Below, in pieces: positions 51,506-60,013 of a stretch of 64,000 nucleotides of DNA (position 1 is the first letter of the stretch; each line of letters begins with the position of its first letter). The stretch is from assembly GCF_001669775.1 (NCBI RefSeq), contig NZ_LXWK01000016.1:434001-498000 (forward strand), in the 5' to 3' direction. The notes under the pieces are model-generated. The model had not been told where the DNA came from. It worked only from the letters and a program-made list of their open reading frames with translations, and searched no databases. This DNA is from Rheinheimera sp. SA_1. Its GTDB lineage: Bacteria > Pseudomonadota > Gammaproteobacteria > Enterobacterales > Alteromonadaceae. The position numbers and the translations under genes were made by a program.

Positions 51506-52807
51506 TTACAGCAAAATTTCCGCTACTGCGCCATGCCCCAAAAACGCTTGCGGGCTGGCCGTGGCGCCATAGGCACCGGATTGAAACACCACAAACCAGT
51601 CGCCGACCGCAGCTTGCGGTAGCTGGATTTTATCGGCTAACACATCCAACGGCGTGCAGAGCGGTCCGGCCACCTGCACCGGCGCAACTAAAGGCTGATC
51701 CAGTTTGTCGGCGAACGCCACCGGATAATTACGCCGGATCACCTGACCAAAATTACCTGAATTCGCCAGGTGATGATGCATGCCACCATTACACACCACA
51801 AATGTCTGAGCATGTGATTGTTTGATATCCACCACTTTGCAAGCATAGACCCCGGCTTCTGCGACCAGATAACGACCCAATTCCAATATAAATTCAAGAT
51901 GTTGTAAGTCTGCAGGCAACTGCTCAAACAGCTGTGTCCAGCCTGCGGCCAGTAGTTCCAAATCCACCGCTCGATCGCTGGTGTAATATGGTACGCCTAA
52001 ACCACCACCCAAATTGACAAATTGCAGCGATGCCGGGCAAAGCGGCAACAATTGCTGCAATAAATGAATAATTTGCTGCTGCGTCTGCAAAATGGCTTCC
52101 GCCTGCAGGTTTTGTGAACCGCAGTACAAATGAAAACCAACCAACTTGACCGGCATAGCAGCCAGCTTTGGTAACAGCTCAAATACCTGTTGCTGATCAA
52201 TGCCAAATGCCTTAGCCCCACCGGCCATTTTCATACCGGCGGCTTTTAGTTCAAATTCCGGATTCACCCGTAGTGCAATAGTGGCGGTTTGTCCGGACTG
52301 AGTTGCAATACCACAAAGCCGTTGCAGTTCCCCCGCCGATTCAACATGCACACAACAACCGGCAGTCATTGCCGCAAGCAGCTCTGTGTCAGTTTTACCA
52401 GGCCCGGCAAAACTAATCTGCAACGCCTGCATGCCTGTTTGCAGCGCCAGTAATAACTCACCTTGCGAGGCTACATCAAAACCATCCACCAGCGTGCCAA
52501 CGTGCTGCACCACCGGCAAATATGGGTTGGCTTTAATGGCATAATGCAACTTTAATTGCGCAGGCATTTTGCTGCGTAACTGGTGAATTTTCATGGATAT
52601 TGCTTGGCGGTCATAGGCATAAAAACGCTGTTGGCTAAGCAAATCAGCAATTTGTTGCATCGACTTACCACCGATTTGCAGCACGCCATCCACTGTCCGT
52701 AAATAGCTTAATGGCACTGCGAGCTGTGGCTGTGTTGCGAACAACGGCGATAGCGGATCTGGTATGGATGGTGCGAACTGGCTATCTGCCGGCTCAGGCG
52801 TTTTCAT
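51506..52807 (-). CDS. Exosortase-A-associated PLP-dependent decarboxylase
   Basis: A 433-residue fold type III PLP decarboxylase. K92 lies in LHYAIKANPYL, the internal-aldimine motif. HSHG-like and Gly-rich parts (NLGGGLGVPYY) and the C-terminal CxPLD-like GPLCTPLDVLADK follow, as in diaminopimelate/ornithine decarboxylases. In exosortase A loci this branch (TIGR03099) is paired with the AMP-ligase, as here (14-bp overlap). It probably makes an amine from an amino acid, possibly one that is tethered. The substrate is unknown. Confidence 0.92.
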   Translation of the reverse strand: MKTPEPADSQFAPSIPDPLSPLFATQPQLAVPLSYLRTVDGVLQIGGKSMQQIADLLSQQRFYAYDRQAISMKIHQLRSKMPAQLKLHYAIKANPYLPVVQHVGTLVDGFDVASQGELLLALQTGMQALQISFAGPGKTDTELLAAMTAGCCVHVESAGELQRLCGIATQSGQTATIALRVNPEFELKAAGMKMAGGAKAFGIDQQQVFELLPKLAAMPVKLVGFHLYCGSQNLQAEAILQTQQQIIHLLQQLLPLCPASLQFVNLGGGLGVPYYTSDRAVDLELLAAGWTQLFEQLPADLQHLEFILELGRYLVAEAGVYACKVVDIKQSHAQTFVVCNGGMHHHLANSGNFGQVIRRNYPVAFADKLDQPLVAPVQVAGPLCTPLDVLADKIQLPQAAVGDWFVVFQSGAYGATASPQAFLGHGAVAEILL

Positions 52808-54401
52808 TAAAAAAATCCTTATAAGTCAGACGCAAAGATTTACGATCTAATTTTCCATTGGCGGTTTTGGGCAGCTCTGCCAGCTTAAGCAGCGCTTTGG
52901 GACACATATAATGTGGCAATTGCTGGCGTAACAACGCCAGCAGTGCTTTTTCATCAACCGGTGCATCACAACAATACAGCAATAACACTGCACTGTCGGC
53001 ATCACCAAATGGCACGCCAATCGCCGCGACATCATAAAGCTGTGGTGCACATTGGTACACCAGTTGCTCAACTTCAGCTGGGCTAATGCGAAAGCCGGAA
53101 CATTTGAGCATTTCGTCCAGTCGCCCCAGATAATACAAATAACCATCGGCATCGCGGCGTACTTCATCACCCGACCAGACTGCAAGCGCTTTGTTGATGA
53201 CGGCTGCCGGCTGCACCGGATCAGGCCGGAACCGTTCATTGGTACGTTTTTGGTCGTTCCAGTACCCCAAACTAACCAGTGGCCCGCGATGTACTAATTC
53301 GCCCGGTTCATCCACGGCGCACTCGCTGCCATCGGGTCGCAACACCAATAAATCGGCAAAAGGAATGGCTTTGCCAATTGAACCGGGTTTTGCACGCAGC
53401 ATTGAAGGGTCTAAATAACTGGACCGAAAAGCTTCGGTCAGCCCATACATCAGATAGGGTTTGGCATAAGGGAAAATCTGCTGCAAAGTCGTCAGTAGCG
53501 GTTGCGGCATCGAACCACCGGAATTGGTAATAAACCGCAGCGAGGACCCGCCTTGCTCCCCCCAGTTTGCTCTGGCAAGGGCCGACCATAATGGCGGTAC
53601 CGCTGCTAAACCAGTCACCTGATGTTGCACCACCGCTTTGACTACATCCTGCGGCAGCAGGTATTCCAGTAACACCAGGCTGGCACCACAATAAAGTGCA
53701 GTCAGCAGTTGATTAAAACCATAATCAAAACTAAAAGGCAGCAGCGCCAGCAATACATCGTCATTCGTTAACTGTAGGTACTGACACACGCTTAAGGTGC
53801 CGAGCATCAAGTTCTGCTGTGACAGCACCACCCCTTTGGGTAAACCGGTACTGCCCGAGGTATACATAATGGCGGCCACATCGCTGGCGACTAATGCCGG
53901 AATGGCAGGTGTGGCAATGGTTAAATCGACAGCAGGCAGTTGGCCAGGATTAGCTCCGGATAATACGACCAGCAGATCGTTAATGGCCTGCGGCAACTGC
54001 TCCGTCATCAGTAGCTGAACATCTGGCAGTGGCAGCTGAAGCGCGGTCAGTTGCGCCAGTCGGTGTTGATTGGTCATCAGCATCGAAGCCTGACAATCCT
54101 GCAGCACATGCGCCAACTGGGTTGGCTTTAACTGCGCATGCACCGGTACCACCACCGCGCCTAATCGTGCAACCGCCAGGATCATCACCACCAGTTCCAA
54201 CTGTTTCGGTGATGCCAGCACCACCCGCTCACCGGCTTTTAACCCGCGCTGACTTAACAACAGACTACATGCCAACACTTGTTGGTGTAACGCCGCAAAG
54301 GTTAACTGCTGACTGCCAGCAATTAATGCGGTGCGCTCCGGCCAGCGAGCCGCCGCATGTTCGCTGAACTGACTGATAAAATTTACCGGCAATTGACCCA
54401 C
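52794..54401 (-). CDS. Exosortase-A-associated acyl-CoA/AMP ligase
   Basis: A 535-residue ANL-family adenylating enzyme: P-loop YTSGSTGLPKG (180-190), A5-like YGLTEAF, and the C-terminal DEMLKCSGFRISPAEVEQ and KTANGKLDRKSL with the catalytic Lys. GTG is the only start, because an in-frame stop lies directly before it. It would activate an amino or fatty acid and load the nearby acyl carrier protein. It is divergent from the carrier protein gene; TIGR03098 type. Confidence 0.93.
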   Translation of the reverse strand: MGQLPVNFISQFSEHAAARWPERTALIAGSQQLTFAALHQQVLACSLLLSQRGLKAGERVVLASPKQLELVVMILAVARLGAVVVPVHAQLKPTQLAHVLQDCQASMLMTNQHRLAQLTALQLPLPDVQLLMTEQLPQAINDLLVVLSGANPGQLPAVDLTIATPAIPALVASDVAAIMYTSGSTGLPKGVVLSQQNLMLGTLSVCQYLQLTNDDVLLALLPFSFDYGFNQLLTALYCGASLVLLEYLLPQDVVKAVVQHQVTGLAAVPPLWSALARANWGEQGGSSLRFITNSGGSMPQPLLTTLQQIFPYAKPYLMYGLTEAFRSSYLDPSMLRAKPGSIGKAIPFADLLVLRPDGSECAVDEPGELVHRGPLVSLGYWNDQKRTNERFRPDPVQPAAVINKALAVWSGDEVRRDADGYLYYLGRLDEMLKCSGFRISPAEVEQLVYQCAPQLYDVAAIGVPFGDADSAVLLLYCCDAPVDEKALLALLRQQLPHYMCPKALLKLAELPKTANGKLDRKSLRLTYKDFFNENA

Positions 54402-54528
54402 TCATCCATACTTGACACAAATCCCGCAGATAATGCGCTGGCACCGGCCAGGTTCGGGGCTTTGCTTAAGTTAATAATGTGGTAGAGTACAATGTGTTAA
54501 CACCAAATGTCTATTGGAGTTCCGGGTA

Positions 54529-54789
54529 ATGGACCAACCAAAAACAATTCAATCGCTGGTGCAGCAGATCCTGCAAACTGCCCTCGCACTTGACACCCAA
54601 TTTACACCCTCTTCGCCGTTACTTGGCGCGCTGCCGGAATTCGATTCGGCTAGTATTATGACCATTTTGACGATGCTGGAAGATCATTATGGTTTTCAGT
54701 TTGACGACGACGAGTTAAGTGCAGAAATTTTTGCAACCTTTGGCAGCTTATGCCAATTTGTACAGAACAAACATCACGCTACCTGCTAA
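54529..54789 (+). CDS. Acyl carrier protein of the exosortase A system
   Basis: An 86-residue phosphopantetheine carrier. S40 in FDSAS is the modification site, with a DDDELSAEIFATFGSLCQFV helix downstream. The protein is acidic, as carrier proteins are. The divergent position to the AMP-ligase and the paired hydrolases nearby imply that acyl or aminoacyl groups are held on this protein. ATG at 54529, with GGAG nine bases upstream. The next gene, prsT, starts 56 bp after its stop and is probably co-transcribed. Confidence 0.9.
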   Translation: MDQPKTIQSLVQQILQTALALDTQFTPSSPLLGALPEFDSASIMTILTMLEDHYGFQFDDDELSAEIFATFGSLCQFVQNKHHATC

Positions 54790-54845
54790 CGCAGAACGTT
54801 GGCCTGAAGTCTTCTTTTATTTTCGTAAATCGATGGAACAGAATC

Positions 54846-57599
54846 ATGAAAAAAACACTCCTTGTTACCTGTATCACAGCAGCATTGCTGCTGCAGGGTT
54901 GTGGTAAAAAAGACAGCGAGCAGCATCTGCAGGATGCGCTGAAGTTTGCCGCCAATAATGAAATTCCGGCGGCGATTATCGAATTAAAGTCTGCCATTCA
55001 GCAGCAACCGGAAGATGGCCGGTTACGCTTTGAACTCGGGATGATTTACTTAAAAGCCGGTGATGCTGCTTCAGCCGCAAAAGAACTGGAACGGGCCGCT
55101 GAATTTAAACTCGACAGTAAGACCATCGCCATTCCCTTGACCCAAAGTTATTTCCTGCAAGGCCAACATCAAAAAGTTGGATCTTACCTGACGGCACATC
55201 CGGAATTACCGGCTGACGTCCAGGAAACCCTGAAGTTGTATCACGCCTTATCGTTAATTGAAGCTTCGGATACCGATGGTGCCAAAGCAATTTTTGCCGA
55301 TCTTGCTAATTCTGCCGATCCGGCAATTAAAGCCATGGTTGAAGCTCAAACGCAGGTGATGTCAGGTCAACATGAAGCTGCACTGCAAGCGCTGAGCAGC
55401 ATCAGTGCGCCACATGCCATTTATAACGATGCATTATTACTCAGAGCAAAACTGCAAAATGTGCTGAAGCAATACGATGCTTCGATTGAAAGTTTTAATG
55501 CCTATTTAAAAGTTAACCCTGGTGCGCACCTGGCGCGGTTGATTCTGGCGCAAAGTTATATTGCCACCAATAAAAACGATGAAGCCGATAAAGAAATCGT
55601 TAAGTTATTAAAAATATTCCCTAAACAACCACTCGCTAACTATCTGAAGGCGGTGGTTGAATTTGAACGCAAAGATTTCCAAAAAGCCAAAGAAACCAGC
55701 GAAATAGCGATTGATAACGGCTTAAACTCCGTCAGCAGCCGGGTTCTGGCCGCGATTTCTTCAACCCAACTGGGTTTGGAGCAACAAGCATTAAACCACC
55801 TGCAAGCCGTACACAGTCAGCTTGGCACTTACCCGCCCGCGCAAAAGCTATATGTGGCCTTAAAACTGAAATTCGGTGACACCGCAGCCGCACAGCAACA
55901 ACTGCTCAGCGATGAGAATGCAGCCACCGATTTACAATTAGTCTCAGCGACAGCCTTTCAGCTGGTGAAACAGCGCTCTGACAGTGCAGCGCAAGAATTA
56001 GTTGATAAATATGAAAAAAGCGGTAAAGCCACCGCCGATGATCTGATGACGTTAGGGAGTCTGAAACTCAGTATTCCGGGTATGGAACAACAAGGTCTGG
56101 CAGCTCTGGAAGAAGCCGCAAAACTAGCTCCGCAGGTGGAACAGACCCAGATGGTGTTAGTGACGGCTTATTTACAACAACGCCAGTACGACAAAGCATT
56201 GGAATTGGCGAAGAGCTGGGAAAATGACGACAAGCTGAAACATTCCAGTCTGAATATGCAGGCCTATATTGCCTTCCTGCAAGGTAATAACCTGTTGGCA
56301 CAACAACATGTTGATGCTGCACTGAAAATGGATGCATCACATCCGTTCAGCCAGCTATTGCAGGCAACTTTGGCGCAAGCCGCCAACAAAGTAGACGATG
56401 CGATTAAAATCTTGTCCGGTTTATTGGAAAAACACCCAACTTATCTGCCGGCACTTGAACAACTATACGCACTGACCAGAAACGATAATGCGACAGCTGC
56501 CCTCACCAAAGCTGAAGCTCTGAACAAAGACAAACCAACCGATTACCAGGCAGCTTTGTTATATGCACGGATGTTGGCGGATCAAGGTAAACATCAACAA
56601 GGTCTGGATTTGCTAAATGCCACCGGCAAGGTAGAAACAGAACGTCATTCGTTCCATTGGGCACTGTTTATTGAACATCAGCGCGCTGTGTTAAAAGACA
56701 GCAAGGCGGCCGTAGAATCAGCAGCAAAATGGTTTGGGCAAAATTCAGCGGATCAAAACTCGCTGTATACCTATTTACGCATGCTTATTCTGGACAAACA
56801 GCTGGACAAAGCGCTGAAGCTGACCAGCGACGAACTGGCCAAAGCACCGGACAACAAAGTGCTGTATGGCACCCGAGTGCAATTGCTGGGCGAACTGGGT
56901 CAGTATAAAGAAGCACTGAAAGAGCTTGAAAAATTATCGGCCGAAGAAGCCGCCAAAGCCGACGCCTTGTTTATGAAAGGTCGATTATTGTTGGCTGATA
57001 AACAACCGGAACAAGCTTTAGTAGCGTTAACTGGCAGTTATCAGCAAAATCAGGCCAGCGTGACTGCACTGATGATTGCCGACATCTACGCCAAAACGGT
57101 GTCAGAACAAAAAGCAAAAACATTTATAGAACAACACTTTAACTACAAGCCAAATGATTCAGCCCTGCAAATCTACTACGGCAATCTGCTGCTTGGCACT
57201 GACAAGCAAAAGTCGACCAGCGCTTTTGCCAAGGTGCTGGATACGCAGCCGGAGAATGTAGCGGCCCTGAATAACCTGGCCTGGAGCTTACTGGAACAAC
57301 AAAAAACCTCTGAGGCATTACCGCATATCGAAAAAGCCATCAAACTGGCACCGGAAAACCCGGATGTCCTGGACACCTACGCCACGGTGTTGTTAGCCAC
57401 CGGCCAACAGGCAAAAGCCCTGGAGCAGTTTGAAAAGTCGTTACGGATCAGACCGGACAATGTCGCGGTACAGCTCAACTACATCGATGCATTACTCAAA
57501 ACCGGTGATAAAAACACCGCTAAAACGATGCTCGATAAGGTAAAACCGACCGACAAACCAAGCGAAGAAAAATTGAATGCATTAAAGGCTCTTTTGTAA
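54846..57599 (+). CDS. prsT: XrtA/PEP-CTERM-system TPR lipoprotein PrsT
   Basis: A 917-residue lipoprotein: type II signal with LLLQGC, then end-to-end tetratricopeptide repeats from about residue 25 to 900 (examples: AIIELKSAIQQQPEDGRLRF, and near the end PHIEKAIKLAPENPDVLDTY). The length matches PrsT (TIGR02917). It is thought to act as a periplasmic or outer-membrane scaffold for the EPS/PEP-CTERM machinery, but no enzymatic role is known. GGA eight bases before the ATG; the longer frame is not credible because the lipoprotein signal would be internal. A strong terminator follows. Confidence 0.95.
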   Translation: MKKTLLVTCITAALLLQGCGKKDSEQHLQDALKFAANNEIPAAIIELKSAIQQQPEDGRLRFELGMIYLKAGDAASAAKELERAAEFKLDSKTIAIPLTQSYFLQGQHQKVGSYLTAHPELPADVQETLKLYHALSLIEASDTDGAKAIFADLANSADPAIKAMVEAQTQVMSGQHEAALQALSSISAPHAIYNDALLLRAKLQNVLKQYDASIESFNAYLKVNPGAHLARLILAQSYIATNKNDEADKEIVKLLKIFPKQPLANYLKAVVEFERKDFQKAKETSEIAIDNGLNSVSSRVLAAISSTQLGLEQQALNHLQAVHSQLGTYPPAQKLYVALKLKFGDTAAAQQQLLSDENAATDLQLVSATAFQLVKQRSDSAAQELVDKYEKSGKATADDLMTLGSLKLSIPGMEQQGLAALEEAAKLAPQVEQTQMVLVTAYLQQRQYDKALELAKSWENDDKLKHSSLNMQAYIAFLQGNNLLAQQHVDAALKMDASHPFSQLLQATLAQAANKVDDAIKILSGLLEKHPTYLPALEQLYALTRNDNATAALTKAEALNKDKPTDYQAALLYARMLADQGKHQQGLDLLNATGKVETERHSFHWALFIEHQRAVLKDSKAAVESAAKWFGQNSADQNSLYTYLRMLILDKQLDKALKLTSDELAKAPDNKVLYGTRVQLLGELGQYKEALKELEKLSAEEAAKADALFMKGRLLLADKQPEQALVALTGSYQQNQASVTALMIADIYAKTVSEQKAKTFIEQHFNYKPNDSALQIYYGNLLLGTDKQKSTSAFAKVLDTQPENVAALNNLAWSLLEQQKTSEALPHIEKAIKLAPENPDVLDTYATVLLATGQQAKALEQFEKSLRIRPDNVAVQLNYIDALLKTGDKNTAKTMLDKVKPTDKPSEEKLNALKALL

Positions 57600-57640
57600 T
57601 TCGTTCTTCAGTGAATGGTGTTACCTAGTAAATGAATTTT

Positions 57641-57670
57641 ATCAGGCCTCAATTGAGGCCTGATTTTTTT
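57641..57670 (+). terminator. Strong Rho-independent terminator after prsT
   Basis: ATCAGGCCTCAATTGAGG continues to CCTGAT: a perfect 12-base self-complementary pair followed by seven T. It closes the acp-prsT transcript. Confidence 0.92.
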
Positions 57671-57755
57671 AATTGGGCTTTAATCCTCGATATCTTTGCA
57701 GATAGCGTCGGACCGAATAGAAACTTCGCGATAACCGAGCTGAGTGCCAGAATAG

Positions 57756-57789
57756 AAAAAGCCAGACTTTGCATCTGGCTTTTTTTTTT
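57756..57789 (-). terminator. Bidirectional terminator before the first PEP-CTERM gene
   Basis: GCCAGA and TCTGGC flank a 7-base loop, with a run of A before and ten T after, so it can act in both directions. Leftward it ends the PEP-CTERM gene that stops at 57825; rightward it would back up the prsT terminator. Confidence 0.88.
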
Positions 57790-57824
57790 AATTATCAATT
57801 CAAATGTTTACATTCAAATCGACA

Positions 57825-58640
57825 TTATTTACGTGCTAAGCGACGACGGCCATACATCACAAAACCCATCAGACTCAGACCAAACACTGCCAGACCTGCT
57901 GGCTCCGGAACTTCAGGAATTAATTTAGCGTCAATTAACAAACCGAATTGAGCTGAAGTTGCTTCTTTTTCTTTAGTCTGAAAACCCAGACAGCCTGGAG
58001 CATTATCAGCAGCAGCACAAGCCTCATCTGACAGTGCAGTCAGTGACAAGGTTGTTTCAACGATATTGGTGGTGTAGGTGTAACCATCGTAATCAAACGA
58101 ATCAGACAGATTACCAATTGAAATTACGAAAATGTCATCACAAGCAGACATACTGTCAAAACCACAATCATTGTCATTTGGCGTTTCGGTGAAGTTAATA
58201 GTGAAATTTAATACTTTTGGCGGAAAAAAGTCATCTGCTTCGACCGGTAAAAATGGTTTCAGTTTCAGCGTGGTTTTTAACTGCGCACCAACCAGCGTAC
58301 TAAAAGACCCTTGCAAGGTGTTGTTCCAGTGCGTGATGATGTTAGTTAAAGCAGGAATAATACTGCCTGTCACCAAATCAGTACCTGAAGAAAAACTGTC
58401 AGTCAGAATTAACGCACTACGAGCAGTACCGATACCAGCGGCTTGGTTGGTGTAAGCGGCAGTACCGCCCCAGCTGATTTCAGTTGCATCCTGAATCTGA
58501 GTACCGACACCTGCATCAAAAGATGCACCAGTCCATTCTGAAAAAACTTCATACTCCCAGTCTGTTACTAAAGCAGCTTGCGCGATTTGCGGGAGTATTA
58601 ATGCACAAGCAACAATTGTACTTTTTAATAGTGTTTTCAT
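57825..58640 (-). CDS. PEP-CTERM protein, THxN type (copy 1)
   Basis: 271 residues. Signal peptide to about 22 (IAQA), then a beta-rich secreted domain with WGG near 57, THWN at 103-106, FTETPND and CDDIFVIS. The sorting tail is VPEPAGLAVFGLSLMGF followed by RRR and LARK: PEP motif at 245-247, a membrane helix and a basic end, the signal for XrtA. The THxN, ETPN and CDDxF features also occur in the copy at 59041, so both belong to one family. GGAG six bases before the ATG. Own sigma54-like promoter and terminator. Confidence 0.93.
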   Translation of the reverse strand: MKTLLKSTIVACALILPQIAQAALVTDWEYEVFSEWTGASFDAGVGTQIQDATEISWGGTAAYTNQAAGIGTARSALILTDSFSSGTDLVTGSIIPALTNIITHWNNTLQGSFSTLVGAQLKTTLKLKPFLPVEADDFFPPKVLNFTINFTETPNDNDCGFDSMSACDDIFVISIGNLSDSFDYDGYTYTTNIVETTLSLTALSDEACAAADNAPGCLGFQTKEKEATSAQFGLLIDAKLIPEVPEPAGLAVFGLSLMGFVMYGRRRLARK

Positions 58641-58713
58641 AACGTTCTCCATTAGATCCATAAGTTGTTCAACCGCGACATAGGAGTACTGCGTTAATGT
58701 CTTAATTTAATAA

Positions 58714-58730
58714 AGCATAATATAGGCCAA
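58714..58730 (-). promoter_or_regulatory. Sigma54 (-24/-12) promoter motif of PEP-CTERM copy 1
   Basis: TTGGCCTATATTATGCT on the minus strand has GG and GC separated by exactly 10 bases, as in sigma54 promoters. The expected start is near 58703, leaving a leader of about 63 bases. A TAACGCAG sequence (58689-58696) lies just after the start site and is also present at the second copy. Confidence 0.72.
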
Positions 58731-58740
58731 ACTTAATTTG

Positions 58741-58990
58741 CCTATATTTTCATCAACTTACTTGGGGAACTAAAAGGTGGGTGTAAATAAATTTGACGTT
58801 GCTGACGGGGTGTGTTTCTACGAAAATTGCTTGCAAACACAATGAAAACCGGGACATGACTTATTTCAACTGGCTGCCGAAGGTGCTAATTTCTGGATTA
58901 AGGTGCCGGATCAAGGCATGAAGCGGTGTGTAAAGAAACGTCTCTACACGAGTATCACAAATCAGAATTTATATTAAAATCAGGATATTA
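58741..58990. other. Intergenic stretch between the two PEP-CTERM genes, no gene
   Basis: About 250 bp between the copy 1 promoter and the copy 2 terminator. Short reading frames occur but none has a start, ribosome site and coding pattern together. Upstream activator sites for a sigma54 regulator could be here, but no inverted repeat was clear. Confidence 0.4.
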
Positions 58991-58994
58991 AAGC

Positions 58995-59027
58995 AAAAAA
59001 AACCCGGAATAATCCGGGTCTTTTTTT
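58995..59027 (-). terminator. Terminator of PEP-CTERM copy 2
   Basis: CCCGGA/TCCGGG with an ATAA loop is flanked by a run of A (eight) and a run of T (seven), so it works on both strands. It sits 14 bases from the stop of copy 2. Confidence 0.88.
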
Positions 59028-59040
59028 ACATCAGTGCTGT

Positions 59041-59862
59041 TTAAACTGCAGCTTTTTTATTGCGGCGCAGCGACAACATCACTAAAGATAAACCAAGGAT
59101 GCCTACTGTTGCTGGTTCTGGAATAGTTTCCAGACGAGCTAAGAATTCGATTTGGTTGTTTGAAGATTCAGCAGTAACCAGAGTTACTGTACCATCTGGG
59201 TTAGTGATTGAAGTCACGCCGCTTAATGGGTTCAGCTTGAAGCTGATTTGGTACATTTGACCTTCTAAATCTTTAAACTTGATTGCTGGCAGTTGCAGAT
59301 TCACAGAGAAAGTGTCATCACAACCAACAGCTGATAACTGTGGTGTTGGGCATTTAGTAGGGTCAGTGTTGTTTGGTGTTTCTTTGAACTGAATACCAAC
59401 TTTAGCTGGAATTACGAACAGTGCTGGATTCACGATTGCGAACAACGTAGCTAACTCTAAAGAAGCCAGAGAAGCGCTGCCTGCTGGGATAGTCTGATTA
59501 CGGTGAGTCACCAGGCCAGTTTGTACCCAGTCACCGTTAGTAACTAAGGTACCGCTTTTTGAAAGGATATCTAAACCGCTTTTCGCTGAAGATGAACCCC
59601 AGTTTACAGTACTGTATGCACCAGCGATTGCGCCAACTGCGCTGCTAAAGGTCAAACCACAACCATTTGCTGCGTTGGTAGCACCAGCGGCACAATCCAG
59701 ATTTGTAGCAGTTGAGTTGATACGTGTACCTGAGTTCAGACCGTCAGCTAACCAACCGCTTTCAGTTGCGAAATCTACAGACATCAAAACTGCAGAGGCT
59801 TGAGTGCTTACTAAAGTAGCTAACGTCAGTGCGCCAGCTGTAACAATTGATTTTAACTTCAT
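59041..59862 (-). CDS. PEP-CTERM protein, THxN type (copy 2)
   Basis: 273 residues. Signal peptide ends near ASA. The secreted domain has STVNWGSSSAKSGLDIL, THRN (119-122), KETPNN and CDDTFSVN; the tail is IPEPATVGILGLSLVMLSLRR, then NKKAAV (PEP at 248-250). It shares its order of motifs with copy 1, but most residues differ, so the duplication is old. XrtA is the likely processing enzyme. It has its own -24/-12 motif, 68 bases or more upstream. Confidence 0.93.
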   Translation of the reverse strand: MKLKSIVTAGALTLATLVSTQASAVLMSVDFATESGWLADGLNSGTRINSTATNLDCAAGATNAANGCGLTFSSAVGAIAGAYSTVNWGSSSAKSGLDILSKSGTLVTNGDWVQTGLVTHRNQTIPAGSASLASLELATLFAIVNPALFVIPAKVGIQFKETPNNTDPTKCPTPQLSAVGCDDTFSVNLQLPAIKFKDLEGQMYQISFKLNPLSGVTSITNPDGTVTLVTAESSNNQIEFLARLETIPEPATVGILGLSLVMLSLRRNKKAAV

Positions 59863-59929
59863 TTTACTACCACCATTTAATTTAAACTGCGCCTGACTTT
59901 CGTACGGCTGCGTTAGGACTAACAGAATA

Positions 59930-59947
59930 ATGCACGTGGCATGCCAA
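59930..59947 (-). promoter_or_regulatory. Sigma54 (-24/-12) promoter motif of PEP-CTERM copy 2
   Basis: TTGGCATGCCACGTGCAT on the minus strand matches the consensus well (TTGGCA and TGCAT, GG-N10-GC). Leader about 58 bases. TAACGCAG at 59908-59915 mirrors the first copy. RpoN control of PEP-CTERM genes by PrsK/PrsR is known for this type of system; those regulators are not in the window. Confidence 0.8.
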
Positions 59948-60013
59948 CTTTATTTCTCCATTAAAATCAACGCATTACATAAAATTACATGTTCCTATTT
60001 TTTGCTTCGTAAA

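Noticed and set aside
58838-58970. Open frame of about 40 codons between the PEP-CTERM genes
   Set aside because: It has no start codon or ribosome site and begins directly after a stop codon; probably chance.
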